64,000 nucleotides of DNA from Ricinus communis (Eukaryota; Streptophyta; Magnoliopsida; Malpighiales; Euphorbiaceae). Below are positions 1 to 14,653 of the stretch, piece after piece. Below the pieces are notes generated by a model. That model was not told where the DNA came from. It was given only the letters and a program-made list of their open reading frames with translations, and made no database searches. The stretch spans positions 27,842,802 through 27,906,801 of the forward strand of contig NC_063258.1 in the NCBI RefSeq assembly GCF_019578655.1. The letters are read 5' to 3'. Each line of letters opens with the position of its first letter. The stretch's first letter is position 1. The translations under genes and the position numbers were made by a program.

Positions 1-1684
1 TTAGGAGATATTGGGCCAAAGATTTAATTTTGGGATGATTTGGACATGGCCAACAAGTTCAGGGGACAAATTGCTACTTAAGCTGGGATTAAACAACTTT
101 AATTCCTTGCTTGATATTGTTTATTAGTAGTATTTGATGATAATCCAGTCCATAATGATATACTAGTATGGACAATGATTAGCTCCTAAACCCAAATCCA
201 CAAAAAAGGGTTTTCAGTTGCATCAGTCCACAATTTAAGAGTATTTATTGCGTATCAAATGTAAGTTGGCTGATAATAATGTGATCACCGGTGACAGGAA
301 GACTGGTTGATGAGGCAATATAGTTGCTCAATTAGATAATAGCAAATCTCAATGCATAATTATATGTAGAAATTTTGTTATATATAATGTATAAATTTAT
401 TTATTTTCTTATATTATGTGCAGAATTGTTTATATATAATGTGAAGACTTATTTAGCTTGGTCATGCATAAATATTTTATATCATAATATTTAGCTTCAT
501 TATTAGAATTCTCTATTCTATCATATCCATAATTAAATGTGAATTGTTGTGCAAAGTTTTTTTATGTACATTTAAGTCACTATATAATTTAAAAACTCAA
601 ACACAGCGTGCAATATTAAATTTCCTAAATCAACATAATCAAAATTGGTTTGACAAATTGGTCCGTGGATCATGGTTATTATTAGATGTTTTACTTTCTC
701 ACCTGATTTTCATAATTACAATAGGTCATTAATGTGTCAAGTTGATTTATTTCTTCAGTAAATAAGAACCTCTTGTCAAGTTAATTAGCCCTAGCAACCA
801 GTAGGTCATCAAATTGTAAGTATGCAGAAGAAATCCAATGCTAGAAATATGTATCTCCTTAATTTTCTTTATAGATAATTTTTCTTTTCATTATTCAAAA
901 TTTTATATATATTTACATTCAACATAGTATTTGTTCCTGTGCCCGTTACAACTTTGGCACTTGCACTTCAATTCTGCAGGTAACATGCATTGTCTCCTCA
1001 GTGAATGATTGGAGTATGGCACACGATGATCATTATATTGGAGAAACGTGAAATGGATTAAAAGGCAAAAAGAGCATTCGACTATGAGCTTTCTATTGGC
1101 TGGCAGCTATCTTCCATGGAAAATCCTCAGCTCTCACCAGTCTCCATTCATACTCAACCCACACCAAAAACCAAGTGGGAAAAATGGCAAAGAAAAGCTG
1201 CCTGTTCCTAAATCCCAATTTTGTAAGTGCCACCACCTTTAGTGGCAATCCTGCAAAGCAGTCGCATATTTTAGACTTGACCACCACAACAAATTCAGTA
1301 CTGTTCCATTATGTGCTACCCACTTCAAAAAAGAAAGATGAAATTCAAATGATTATACATGACATGATCCTGGATATATAATGATATCATGTGCTGCATT
1401 ACATCTATATTTAACCTAATTTAATCATATACCTAAGCTGGTAACAAGTTAAGAAACTCTACTTTACATTAGGAGGCTAATTCTTAAAATTCAACAACTA
1501 AAAATAGCTGCAGTCCTAGAAACTCTTTGTATACTTCAGTAAATCTGCATCTGATATTATTGATCACTGAAATACACGAACTCTGCTTAAATTCTCACGA
1601 AACCTTGAGTCAGGTTAAGACCAGCTTTTCACCATTATATCACACTGCATATTTACTCCTACTTATAAATAGCAATGACATTGC

Positions 1685-1687
<3 letters not shown>

Positions 1688-1744
<57 letters not shown>
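1688..1744. repeat. Compound microsatellite (TA)n-(GA)n
   Basis: About 35 bases of alternating TA are followed directly by about 22 bases of AG. It is intergenic and likely polymorphic in length. Confidence 0.95.
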
Positions 1745-1842
1745 GATTATGCTGCAAATACTAACTTCAAAGCCATTCAACATTCATTACAGCTCTAATA
1801 CGTATCTTCATCATTACAAATTACTTAAGAGATTTGAACTCA

Positions 1843-1843
<1 letters not shown>

Positions 1844-1884
<41 letters not shown>
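1844..1884. repeat. Trinucleotide microsatellite (ATT)n
   Basis: About 13 perfect ATT units in intergenic DNA. Confidence 0.95.
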
Positions 1885-1885
<1 letters not shown>

Positions 1886-3487
1886 TTTCTTATAATCTGA
1901 TAAGTTTTTATTTCATGTTCAATAATTAAAAAAGATCCCTTATGAGTAAATTTATATCTACTCGCCAAATAAAAAATTATTATTCAGATAATAATAATTC
2001 GTAAGAAACTATACGATTTTAAAAAAGTTTTTATGATATATTTTTTCCAAAATACGATTGATAAAGAAATATTGTGGAAGCCAGACTAAACCGGATAGAA
2101 GGAGTTGTTACATTAGATGTTTCGACCTGTATTATAATCTTAAATCATACCTCTCATTTTTCCAAATACTCAAATCATTTATTCATTAAAATGAAAGCCT
2201 ATGGCATTAAAAGAAAAGACCATCTACCCACTAACCCAGACAAAGGGGGAAAACAATAAAAAAAATTGATAGAGCACCTGTATTCATTACCCTGTCTAGT
2301 CACTCAAATTGACAAAAACAAAAGGAAATGGAAAAGACCTAAGGGAAGAGAGGAAAAATTTATTTTGATAAAGAATGGGTACATTAGGCCAAAATATAAG
2401 TGGGTGGAGGGCCACACCCTAATGCCATTGGTACGTTAAGGTCACATGGCTGAGATTTATGTATGTACCTTTAAGGGTTGATGTTATTTATGGACCACTT
2501 GCCTTTAAAAATGAAAAAACTAGCTAATTAAATAGTTAATGATGCTTTATTTCTCATTTTCCAAAGTTTAACCCATCAACTATTCTAATAATTGCACCAA
2601 ATAATCGTATGGGACGGAAAAGCTTTTGCCTATTTTTGAGGATAAAAAAAGATAAATTTTATTATTATATAAATATTAAAAATAGAATAATGCTATTTTA
2701 TTCAATATTTGCATATGTATCATTTGATTTGATGTTATAATACTAATGTGTTTCTATAATTAAAATTATTTAGATTTGGAACGATTGTGTAAAATATCAA
2801 TGCTAAATTGCTAATGCAACCGCTCATTTTATTATTGGTGGATGAAATATCCATAAAATAGGAAAAGAGGGCTTTGGTAAATATGGATTGGTCCTTGAAT
2901 GCTAAGTTTTATTAATTTCTGATAGAGATGATGTTGGGTTGGGCCCAAGTTGGACAATTATTACTAGTGGATTGGGATTCAGGTCTCCAATTCTCAATTA
3001 ATTAATTTTACTTCTCCAATTTTCCCTCCCTTTTGGAGCTAAAATAAATTAGATAAAGCTAATTGTATATCCTTATATATTTTAATTATAAATTCTAGTA
3101 TAATCGAATTTTACCCAATTTAAAATCATGAATTCAATTTCTATAAATGAATATGAATATGTAATTTAAAATAAAATTAATCAAAGACTTTTCAGCTCAA
3201 TAAATTTTTCTGTAATTTATGATCAAAACTAAAAACAGTATTATATATGAATAATGACTAATTTTATTGTATTGACATAAAAAACTCGCACTATCACTCT
3301 CTAATTTATCAATCAGCCCCTTCAATTTCCCTTTATTTCCATTATCGTACCAAAAGAAAACAAAAAATCCTCTTTTTCTTTTCCTTTCCATCGATCGCCA
3401 ACGCCAACACCACCACCACCACCCTTATCCTTCTCTCAATCATTTTGCACTTAAATTGGTTAATTCGCTTGAGTGGGTGTTTGAGAG

Positions 3488-5279
3488 ATGAAGATCGAGG
3501 AACTAGACGATGTGGAGTGCGATCAAGATCAAATCGATACCGTCGACTCTAAGCAGATGATGGTGAAGGTCGACGCCAAGAGAGCTCTTGTCGGAGCGGG
3601 TGCTCGGATCCTGTTTTATCCGACCCTTCTGTATAATGTATTCAGGAACAAAATTCAATCAGAATTCCGATGGTGGGACGAAATTGACCAGGTATAAATC
3701 TCTCTCTCTCTATTTTTTTGTTATGATCTGTTAAGAAAATGCAAAACGCTATACAAATAGGGGTTTGAGTTTATTTGGACAATATAACGTTAAATTGAAA
3801 ATCAACTCTAGTAATCTTGTAAATGATTCGGATTAACTATTAATGGGTATGTTGTTGCAGTATCTATTGCTTGGTGCTGTCCCTTTTCCTAAAGATGTTC
3901 CGCGATTGAAGCAGCTTGGTGTTGGTGGTGTAATTACTCTCAATGAGCCTTATGAAACTTTAGTTCCATCATCACTGTATCATGTGGGTTTGTTTTCTAT
4001 ATTCAATGCTTTGTTTACGCTTGCCTTCTCAATCTATTTATTTAAGTTGAATATTTGCTAATCTGAACTTAACAGTTAGTAGAATGTTTGCCCTGATACA
4101 ACAGTTGATAGGAGGATAATAAATCCTGTAGCTGTCAGTTGAGACTTAGTGGCTTAGTTGAGCTTACTAGTTTTTGCTTTTTTATTTCTGTTTGTTTTCA
4201 CAGGCTCATGGCATTGAACATCTTGTAATTCCCACAAGAGATTATCTTTTCGCTCCTTCTTTTGTAAATATCAGCCAAGCTGTTGATTTTATTCACAGTA
4301 AGTAAATATTTGTTAATCTATGTCTTTTAGCTTTCTTGCATCTTCTTACTTGGAAGACTGATTCTGTTTATATTTGTTGCTTACTAGAGAATGCATCCTG
4401 TGGTGCAACTACTTATGTTCATTGTAAAGCTGGGAGAGGAAGGAGTACCACTATTGTGCTCTGTTATTTGGTATATTTTTGTTTTTTCCCTTACTAAGCT
4501 GAGCTGAGTCTCTTGATTCATTTCTGTGCTGAATGTGTATACAGCTATAAGTCCTTTTTACCCATTCTGTGTGTTGTGTAATCAGTGACATTACCATATT
4601 GAGTTTATTACATTTCAGGTTGAGTATAAGCACATGTCACCTATGACTGCTCTCGAATATGTGCGCTCTAGAAGACCACGAGTGTTGCTTGCTCCATCAC
4701 AGTGGAAGGTAATTAACAAGATTTTCAGTAAATTACTTTCTTAAGAAACGTCAGGTATTTTACTATTCTTATTGAGGTTCTGCCATTTCATTCTTTGGAG
4801 ACAATCATGCGTTATTGGATTGAGTCGTTTGAAGCCAGTTCCATATGCCTTTTGTTTTCTCTAGGAATGAGATTATTAATTTTATCAATCATCATTTAAA
4901 TACTTGGTAGCTAGATTTATTATTATAAACAAGACAATTGCACTCTAAGGATATATATCTATTTCTTTTGCTCACAATCTTTGCCTTTTTCTTGCTTATC
5001 TGCAATTTTAATGAGAAGGCTGTTCAAGAATATAGCAGGCGTCGACCACCGCCTACTGCACATTCTCCCTCTAGGGATGCGGTTCTGATAACAAAAGCAG
5101 ACCTTGAAGGGTATCATAGTGCATGTGATGATGATGCTATTGGTAAGGAACTGGCAATTGTCTCTAGAACTAAGACCAGGCCCATGATGGCTAGACTGTC
5201 CTGTCTCTTTGCTTCCTTGAAAGTTTCTGGTGTTTGTGGACCTGCTACTGGCCGGATGCCTGAGGCACGGGCATGCTGA
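3488..5279 (+). CDS. PTPMT1: PTPMT1/DSP8-like dual-specificity phosphatase (phosphatidylglycerophosphate phosphatase)
   Basis: Six exons join in frame: 3488-3691, 3861-3983, 4204-4297, 4388-4470, 4619-4708 and 5019-5279, giving 284 residues. The phosphatase signature HCKAGRGRST lies at about residues 152-161, with catalytic Cys153 and phosphate-binding Arg159. An upstream RDY at 121-123 may supply the general acid. The start is the first ATG after a CCACC-rich leader, and the N-terminal YNVFRNKIQSEFRWWDEID block is typical of plant PTPMT proteins. In this family the enzyme dephosphorylates phosphatidylglycerophosphate in mitochondria on the way to cardiolipin, and plant members also act on phosphoinositides. 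The 86-residue last exon is a tail beyond the catalytic fold, ending in a Gly/Ala/Arg-rich stretch. The family is certain; which Arabidopsis paralogue (At2g35680 or At5g56610) is closest is not. Introns are 85-310 bases. Confidence 0.93.
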
Positions 5280-8200
5280 TCCCCCAAATCCTTCATGAAA
5301 TGGAGAGAGGTGGTTGTGCTGTATAGAGAAGCATAATGAAAATATGTTTCCAAGTTTCAGGGTGACCCTCTGTTTATAGAGAAAGAAGGTCAAAGCGGAT
5401 AGGTGGAAGAGTTCTTGGATGTTGCATGTATCGTCACAGCAATGGCTGACAAGCAATTTGCATCGGCTTGTACATAAATCCCACTTCACTTTTGCTTTTA
5501 AACAGTTATTTTTGTAGTACTTTTGTCAATAATAATAACATTTTCTCTGTAAGAATCTAAGAAGTGAGGCATTTTACTGGCATTTGAAACATCAGGTAGC
5601 CCATCTGAGATAGTCCTTCTCAAAAGCATTTTATTTTGTAGTTTGAGTTGGCTAATCATTGTATTATCCTGTGTATGAATATACAGTGAACATACGGGTT
5701 GCACTTGGGTTGAAGAATGTAGCCTCTGTTACTGGATGGTTTTGATCCGTATGAAAAGAGAGTTGATGTATAAGAGATGAGGTGTGAAATGAAATTCTTG
5801 CTATATAGATGAAGTAGACGAATGAGAATTCTGTCATCAAAACCCACCAGCTTCTCGGCAGTGGTTTAATGGTTGAAGAAGCATATAACTTAACGGTTCC
5901 ATGTTTGAATTGAAGCAAAAGGGAAGCCACCAAACTGTTTTTGAGTACACCCCTGAAAGCAAGGAGTCAGTTTTTGATAGCAAAACGAGTCTGTACATGA
6001 GTTGCTTTTTGCGGGCTCAAAATGTGATGTGTGGCTCTCCCAAGTCGGTGTTTATTTATATTATTCTCGTCATTGGGTTGTTTGTGCTCATATTCTAATT
6101 TTTAAGGTTCTTTTATTGTAATGCTAATAATAACTTAGCTTCAAGTGGTGGTATCTAAATGGCATTCTTAAACATAGAATTTAGGACATCCATCTTTTCA
6201 CGAATGAACAATTTTTTGTCAACACCTTTTTATTTGGTATCTAACTTTATGAGAGCATTAGCCCACACATTTCTTGGGCTGTCATTTAAATATTTCTTGT
6301 CATATCGTAAATCTTATTAATATTCCTTTTGAAAAATAACTATAGATTTCTAATAAGAAGAGTATTAACAGAACCTGCATATACTTGATTTTCATTTTTT
6401 TTTTTTTTTAAAGTAGCTTAAATATAAATCAACAATATATATAGAAAGTTTTCGTGGAAATTAATAAATAGGCCGATTAAACATAAAAAAGCATTTTATA
6501 TGTTTTAATGAAACTAAACCTTTATTCTTCATATTCTTGCTTTAATTTGTGAAGATCTTTATGTTTGCACTCGAATCTAAATCAAAGATGATTCGAGAAG
6601 AACCATTGCGCAGAAATCCGAGCAAGAAACTACAATTACAAAGACAATGAATCCCCACATTTATACATGAAATTCAAGACTTCTCTCAACTGTTAATTTT
6701 TGTAAGTTTTGAGTTTCACGATTGTTAATTTTAAAAACGTAAGAAATAAAAGACTGGAACAGATATCATTTAATAATGTAATTTACACAAACTTAAACTA
6801 CTCTATTAGCAGATTTAATAAAAAGTTATTTTTGTTACTAATAACATTAATATAATAATAATAAATCACACTAAAAAATAACAAAGTTTCACTTTCCCTC
6901 ATCACTTCACAAACAAAATCATCTTCTTATTTTATTTTTCTTGGCATCTCTCATCATCTCATATCATTTACCAATATCCACTAACTACTTAACAACAAAC
7001 AAGATACTCAATCCAACAACTAAAATAAAATATAAAAAAAAAAAACAAACAAACAAAAATAAACTTGATTCTTGTGATAGGATTGGTTGGCGGCCGTGGA
7101 AAGATGTTGTGGTGGCAAAGAAGGATGGATTGTGAATTTGATTATTCTTTTTTTTCTCATTGTTCTTGCTAATTCTGTTATTGTTTTTGTTAGTGCTACC
7201 ATTTGAATTGTTGTTTTAGTTATCTTTCAGTGGCGATGATGATGTCCATTATGCAAGATATTATTATCAATGTTTATTTATTTATTTATTGCTATTCTAA
7301 AATAAGAAGTTATTCATATTATTCAATATAATAAGATATACGAGATTTCAGAAACAAGTAAAATGCATATTTGGTGAATGAGGCCTCATTCAAACGTTTG
7401 AATTTGAAAAACTCTAGATAGAAGAAACAAATTCAATTTAGCTCTCGAACTTTTTTAATTTAATTTTTAAAATCTTTGAATAAATTTAATGTAACTTTTT
7501 TTTAAAAGAGTGAAATGTACGCACTATAAAGTCCAATTTAGTCTAGTATGGGCTCAATTTGACCAATCAACTTTTTGTGCGGCTCAATATATTAGATTTC
7601 AAATTAGTTGGTAGAAGTCATGTAGAAACTAATAAAGTGGTGATAATAGTGGTATTAGATTGTAAAATGTCATATATATTTTTATTTTCTAGTAATAATG
7701 TTGGTAATTTCTTATTTAAAAAGTATTGGTGATAGTGATGGAAAAATAATGGTGGCAGGGAGTTAGTTTTCATGTTTTATTGAGTTGTGGTAATTTAAAA
7801 TAATGATATTTATTTAAAAAAAAAATTAATTTAGAAAAAATATAAAATTTAACTTAGCCTTCAAACTTTATAATTAGATTTGATTTAGCTGTTTTTTTAC
7901 GCTTTTGTTATAACGTGTGCAACGAACTCACTTAATAAAAAGCTAAATTGAATCTAGCCAAGAAGTTAGAGATTAAATTGGCCATACAAGTTAAAAAGGC
8001 GAAAGCCAATTGAGCTTTATTCAAAAAAAGTAAAAATAAAAATCTAACGAATTATGCTTTTTGCAATGTAAAAATTCAAAGACATATATATATATGTGTA
8101 TTTGGAAATGAGCATGTGAGAGGACGTTTCCTTTTTATATATGTACAGAAGCATTTTACATAATAAATAAATAAGCATGAAAATTGCCATATAATAAAAT

Positions 8201-10559
8201 CCATCCGTCCAAAATTGAAAGCATCTAGCGAAAGGAATAATTTGGAGTAGTTAGAATAATGTCATTTTATAACGTACCTCTCACTCTTATCTCTACGTAT
8301 AATTGTGACCTACCAGAGCCTTTAACTTTAACATTTCTCACATTTTTTGACATTTTCTTTAGGGGAAAAACTATTTTAACTTTATATGCAACTTAAACAA
8401 ATTCATTTACTATGCCCACTTGCAATTATTTTATTATGTAAACAATGCAATAATTTTTATTCTTTTCTACCGAATTGGCCCCCCATTATATAATATATAA
8501 TTAATGCTGTCTTCTAACTTTTTCTTTTCTTTTCCCTTTTTAATGGGAAAGTCTCCTCCTCTTCCCACTTTAATTTTGTTAAATTTAATTGATAAGTCAT
8601 TAATATAAATTGAGTTGTTAATGCCAAACCCTCTTAGTATGACCAACCTTGCTTCTACTATAGATCCCATCCTTTTTTATAGAATAATCATGCAAATTTA
8701 AGTTGATAACTAATTAATGGAGGAAATCTTGAACTTAATTTGCAATTAACTCCGCTAACGATTTGTTATTGCAACTTAGTTAAAGATAAGTTCCAAATAC
8801 TTACTTTTTATTAGCTGAAAGTCCATAAATAGTAGATAATAAACATTCCAATTTTTATAAAGGAAATGCCAAGTTCTTGATTAGCTGCTAGGATTCAGAT
8901 ATCGTCATCTACTATAAATAATTTCATTTTTATTTTTTTAGTTAAAATGGGGCCAAGTTCTTTATATAATGAATAAGTAGTGTTTCGATAAATTGAGTTC
9001 CACGGATGACAAAGAAAACTGAAGAATTAAAAATAAGTTTCTTACTTTGAGAACAGAATAAAGAGTGATTAATCTTACAAGATATGTAGGCGGTATATAT
9101 GGAGTATAATCTAAGTGGGTATGTTGGGTTCGAATCTAATAATATTCCCAACAATTATTTACATGTGAAGATCCATGGAATTCGTAACTTCATTTGTTTT
9201 AGAGAGGAAGATACGAGTACAAACCCCATACTTTCAAGAAAATGAAAAATTATGCAAAATGGAAATAGAAGACGAAGAAGTCCTATTTTATCATTTGGTG
9301 AATCATTCTGCATTGGTAAGTTTCTCAGTTGCTAGAAAACATGCAAAGTCATGGAACACGCATCTATGTTATGTCACAAACTGACCAGTAGAAAAGCTTT
9401 TCAAATGGAAATTTCAGCAACCAATGAGTGGGTCACTTTCTCATCAGAAGGAAACTATTGAGTTGGGATCACTATCACAAACACAAAGCCGCACCAGTAA
9501 GTACAAAGAAAGAGTCGAACACTATATATATATATCTTGAAGTGGATAAAGTTAAAAAGTAAAGTTATAAGGTGTAACTAAAGACACAGGTACATGTAAT
9601 ATATACATAATGCAGTCAAGAAAAATCCCTTACACAAGACTCTAAAATGATTTAGCAGCTAGCCGCAGTAGTATGATAATGAATTAAGAAGTAACTACAC
9701 TAGAAGAGAAGAGATGTACTGGGGCTAGCTACCATGTCTGGAAAAAGGAAGGTGATGTGAAGAATCCCAAAAAGTAGTTGGTATGGCCATGTTGTGATAT
9801 TCCTGCTTGCACTACACAATTCTTTCTGCAACTTCTTTATGGGACCAAATCTCTGCAAAACCAGAAGCTAGTATACTATTCTTTTGGCTAATTGTGTTGG
9901 TTAACTCTTTATAATTAGTTAACTAGCTTTTATTTGACTATGTTTTAGCAATCCCCTCGTTTGCTATTAGTCAAAGCACTAATTAGATTAAGTGCCATAA
10001 ATTTCTCCCATATTATTGATTTTAGTTATTGTATCATGCCTATTTGAAGACACTTCAACTAGTGATTAAAATAAGGAAATTATAGTTTGTTCAACAAAAA
10101 AACTTTTATGCCTTCCTTATCAATTATTCCTAACAAATACAACCCTTTAAAAAGCACCCAAAATCTTCCATAAAGTGAAAGAATTGAGTTTCACCTTTTT
10201 AGGTTGAACAAGACATTTCATTCTCTTTTATCTTAATTTTTTTAAGGAAAAGAAATAAAATAAAACTGTATGTGCTTGGATTGCAGTGCAGTGCTTGTTG
10301 ATCTAAGCAAAATACTTAGCAGCAAGCATAGTGCTTGGATTCTCTAGCACCTTAATATATCATCAATAATATGAACAATCCCCCCTTTATTATTTTTTGA
10401 ATGGTGCAATGTTCATATCCAGGGTTTTTGAGTTTTGTTTTATTCATGATATGTGAACTCTGGCATGCGACTTTAAAGAACACCTAAGTTAAATAATTCG
10501 ATATTAATTAAGAATCAATATAATTAGTGATATAATAAATAGAGTGACACAGGATCTAG

Positions 10560-10584
10560 TTATATATATATATATATATATATA
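10560..10584. repeat. Microsatellite (TA)n
   Basis: Perfect alternating TA of about 25 bases in intergenic DNA. Confidence 0.9.
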
Positions 10585-11874
10585 GCGATGGGTAAGGAGG
10601 GTCATTATCAAAGTTAAAGGTTATTCTTGTCTGCTCATTCTCTGTTTGATATCTTTATTCCCTTCAGAAACTACGATGAAGTTGCCTAACCTCCATCTTG
10701 ATTTAACTTTATTTCATGCACGTCCCCTTGAAAGAAAAAAATAAAGAAAAGATAGCATGCACGTTACTCTCTCTTTCTTATACGGGCATAACCACATTTT
10801 TACTTAATCCATAATAATACTGAACAAAAGCTGGAATTATGGAATAGAATAAAGTATCAAAGGATGAGAAGTTTCCCAAGTAAAATAAAAACAAGAGGGT
10901 CACTTATAAAATGTGATTTCTGTTACCACCTGTTACTATTACGAATTATTCCATATTTTCTTTCCATTTCATCTCTAAACAGCTAGCCACAAAAGGAAAA
11001 CTGTAAGCCTACTTTTTAGGAGAACGACAAATCACTCCAATTCAGAATCATCAAGCATGACGTGAAGCTTTGCAGAGAACCCAAAAACAAAATAGAAAAA
11101 TCAACTCAAATTGCGATTCAGGTTTACCTGTGTCCACATATAAATCACCACCCATTGCCCTTCTGCCACTAGCTAATTCCTAATAAATGGTCTAAAAATA
11201 CATTATTTATTTTGTCGAAACCTTCAATCCAATCCAATGGTGGAGACCAACACTCCTGTAAACCAGAATGACATTGTGGGGAGTGGGGTCTACACATCAA
11301 ATCAGAAATTCTTTCTTTTTAACCATCTAAAGCAAATTTACTTTATATTTCACTAAATAGTTGATTAATTATATGGGTAAAATCCAAATCATTAATATCC
11401 TGCATCATTCATAAGCAAAAGTAATAATCTTTAACGTTAACTTGATACACACTGACTATAGACAATTATAAGTCTTAAAACATATAAAAGAAAAAGAAGA
11501 AAAAATGAAACAAGTGTCATGTATATTTCATTGCAGCACACAACGTGTCACAAGGACTATGATGATATGAACTTTCTATTCCATTTATAAAGAAAAGAGA
11601 TCATAAAAATGAGGAAGCAGATTTAATTCTACCAGTATTAATTATAGCACAGAAAAGAAAACTCTCTTTTCAAGAGTGTGCTGTGCGATTAAATGGGAAG
11701 TGATATTGCATGCATGCATGCATGCATGCCATGTTCTATATTTACTTCAATGAGCATGAAACCAGTGAAGAAAAGTTCTCATCATTACACCCTTACAAAT
11801 AAATTTATGTCTACTGAAAGAGAGCAGCACTCTTCTTCTTCTTCCTCCTTTTTCTTTAGGAGAATGCAAGTATT

Positions 11875-11899
11875 ATATATATATATATATATATATATG
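11875..11899. repeat. Microsatellite (TA)n
   Basis: Perfect alternating TA of about 25 bases, intergenic. Confidence 0.9.
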
Positions 11900-12751
11900 A
11901 TATGTCTCCACTGCAATACATCTCCTTTAATATAGTGATTTAATCAGAAAAGTGAATGAATCAATTAATTAAGGCAGCTAAAGCATAAGGCACGTTATAG
12001 TGCACTGTTGCAAACTTCTATAAATCCATGTAAGGATTAATTAATAGTAACTAAAGAGAATTGACGTCCCCTTCAAAATTTCTCTGAATATCAAAAGAAG
12101 TAGAAAAAGTGGGACAAGAATGAGATAGAATGACACTGTACTGTATAGCACATTTTCATTTCCAAAAAGTAGACATTACATAAACTGCTATTCGTATTTT
12201 ACTAAAAAGTGACTAAGCACAAGAAATTAACAAAGTGTTTTTTCCTGCAATTTGCACAAACTATATGGGTATATTTTTCCTCTCTGTTCAAAGAACAATA
12301 AAAGAACTTATACAGATGTCTTGAAATAATAAAATAATAAAAACTATATAAGCATAAAGATGATATTGTAATGATAATGGTGATGATTTTCATGCACGAA
12401 GATTTTGCTTTGGTCTTTGGTTCTCCTTCTATTTGTCAGTAGAGAGCAGCCTTTCTTGGTTTCTTTTCTTTTTCTTTTTCTTTGTTTTTCTTTCTTTGTT
12501 TCTTTTTCCTTTTGTTCTTTCTTTCTTTCTTTCCAACATGGACTGTTATACAGTTAGTTCAGTTGAGAGCCATTAAAAACCTTAGGCAGGACCCCCACCT
12601 CAAGATAAAAGAAGGAAAAAAGAACAAACCACGGAGAGATGGTGTCTTGGCCTCTTCCTGAAAAGACCTTGTGGGATGGCTTCAAGTACTAATGATGATG
12701 ATAGTAATGTTGTCTGTTGATGTTTTTGTATATTCTCTATTATTTTTGTTC

Positions 12752-12867
12752 CTACCCATGATGATCCTGGTTGTCAGGGTCTGGCCAGAAGGAAGAGTAC
12801 TTCAACCATTCAGCTTCTTGTGGGTTTGCAATGGATGACTCCTGTAGCCAATAAAAATGTACCATGT

Positions 12868-12905
<38 letters not shown>

Positions 12906-14610
12906 CACAGAAAGGGTTAGGGTTTGAACAGATGTTCTTCAATTAAGCACAAGAAATCAATGAAGTTGCCTCTTTTGTCCTTCTGATTTCCTCCACAATC
13001 AAAGTGTCTGATATTGTGTGCTCCTTGAGAAGACACGCATGATAAAAGTTTTATTTTTTATTTTTATTTTTATCTTCTTTTTTGTGTGTGTGTGTTAGAC
13101 ATGATAAAAGTCTCCATGTCGCTATCATCTACCTTTCAGAAGTAAAAGAACATTTGTTTGGAAACTTCTTTTTTCTAATTAATAATTCATTTGTTATCAT
13201 GTTAATTGACACATAATTACAATTGTTGTATCTTAATAGAAAAAAATGGGATTTCTAGACTTTGGTTTTATGATCTAATTTAAACCAAATCTGCCGAAAG
13301 TTTTTGCTTTAGTTTTTATTAAATTTCTTCTACATAAAAAAGAATTAAAAAAAAAAAAAAGAAGAAGAAGAAAAGATTCTTGCTGTTTAAGTTCAAAAAT
13401 TGATGGCCATCAATTTCACATTTTGCTTTGTTATATATTCTTGAGCTACCTTTTCTGTTATATATCAAACTTAAATCCAAACTAAGAGAGATGCTTGTAA
13501 TCTTCTTTATTTAAACCAAAAGAAAAAAAAAACTCTAAATTACACATGCAAGAAAGCAGCCTGTAGAATCTATTGTGTTTTCATTAATTTTCCTATGTGC
13601 ATTCTACTTTTGTAACTCAACATCATGTCCTCTTTCCAGTGAGGTAACAAAAAGATACTCACTGAGTCTACCCATTATATATATATATATAGGTTCACAT
13701 ATCTTTGCTGATACTGTGTAAATTATAATTAAAAACACTCAATAACATGGAAATGAAAAAGAAAAATAAAAGGGATAAAGAGAAAAAGAAAAGCGTTTAT
13801 GGTTTGTATCTTTAATTTAAATGAGCAGTATAAATAATGAAACTGATTTAAAAAAAAAAAAAAATTTTTTTTTTTTTTAAATTCCTTCTCTCAGACTTTA
13901 CTTTGTCTCTTTCTTCTGCTTCTTAGTTGGTATTATGACAAACAAGAGGCAAAGATTTCAGGGTCAAAAAGTTCATACTCACTTCTTTAGTATCAGTTGA
14001 AGTGCATCCCATAATGAGTTCTTCTAGACCAGATGCAGATCTTCCCCCTCCCATTTTATGATGGTGCTGCTGCTGCTGTTGGTGGTGGTGGTGGTGGTGG
14101 TGGTGCTGCTGCTGCGGTATTCATTTGTTCAAAAGATAGCGAGTAAAACCAAAAAAGAATTACTAAATCTTAATCATCATGTCCTTAAAGAGAGTTGAAA
14201 AGTGAAAAGACAGTTCATTATGTCCAATTTAGGTGACATTAAAAGCAGAACTGGCTCACTGAGTCTCCATAAGTACGAGCATGAGCCAGACTCAGTTATA
14301 TATATGCATACAACTTAATTAATTTCGTAATCGTGTATCACCTTAAAGTTCCAAAAAATAGTTAAATGAGTAAATAAAAAATGCAACTTTTATTTTTTTC
14401 CTTAAATAAAAATGTTGATGGGAAGAAATAGAAGGAGAATGAGTCTGCGTCGGTAGCTGGCTCCTCCCTATCACCAGGCTACCAACTTGCTTAACCTTCA
14501 TGCACCAGGTCAAACTCTTCTGACTTTGGATAGAGTAATTTCTATGTTTGATAAACAGTCACTCGGACCTGGTAACTGTGACCCATTTATGAAAGAGGCA
14601 TCCCACTAAT

Positions 14611-14653
<43 letters not shown>

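Larger units (their letters stand above)
1..3487. other. AT-rich intergenic region upstream of the PTPMT1-like gene
   Basis: No gene could be supported here. All open frames are under 70 codons, show no family resemblance and sit in AT-rich DNA. The stretch holds a compound (TA)n(GA)n microsatellite at about 1,688-1,744 and an (ATT)n run at about 1,844-1,884. The last 100-140 bases before 3,488 become less AT-rich and contain a CCA/CCACCACC tract, which fits the 5' untranslated leader of the next gene. Confidence 0.6.
5280..12751. other. Long intergenic stretch between the PTPMT1-like and NAC075-like genes
   Basis: The first roughly 250 bases after 5,279 should be the 3' untranslated region of the phosphatase gene. 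They stay moderately GC-rich and end near an AATAATAA stretch at about 5,527. The distal part, about 12.4-12.75 kb, includes a TTTC-rich tract and probably the 3' untranslated region of the NAC gene on the minus strand. Between these I see only AT-rich DNA, (TA)n runs at 10,560-10,584 and 11,875-11,899, and a GCAT repeat at about 11,707-11,729. Small open frames such as 9,175-9,384 match no family I recognise. No transposon terminal structure or tRNA could be supported. Confidence 0.55.

Noticed and set aside
4959..5489. 176-codon minus-strand open frame over the PTPMT1-like last exon
   Set aside because: It is antisense to a well-supported coding exon and to the trailer, and its protein matches nothing.
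9079..9137. tRNA-like B box (GGTTCGAATCT) on the plus strand
   Set aside because: No convincing A box at the right distance and no foldable stems, so it is likely a chance match.
9175..9384. 69-codon open frame starting MEFVTSFVLERK
   Set aside because: It is short and isolated, with no recognised similarity or splice-linked neighbours, in a gene-poor stretch.
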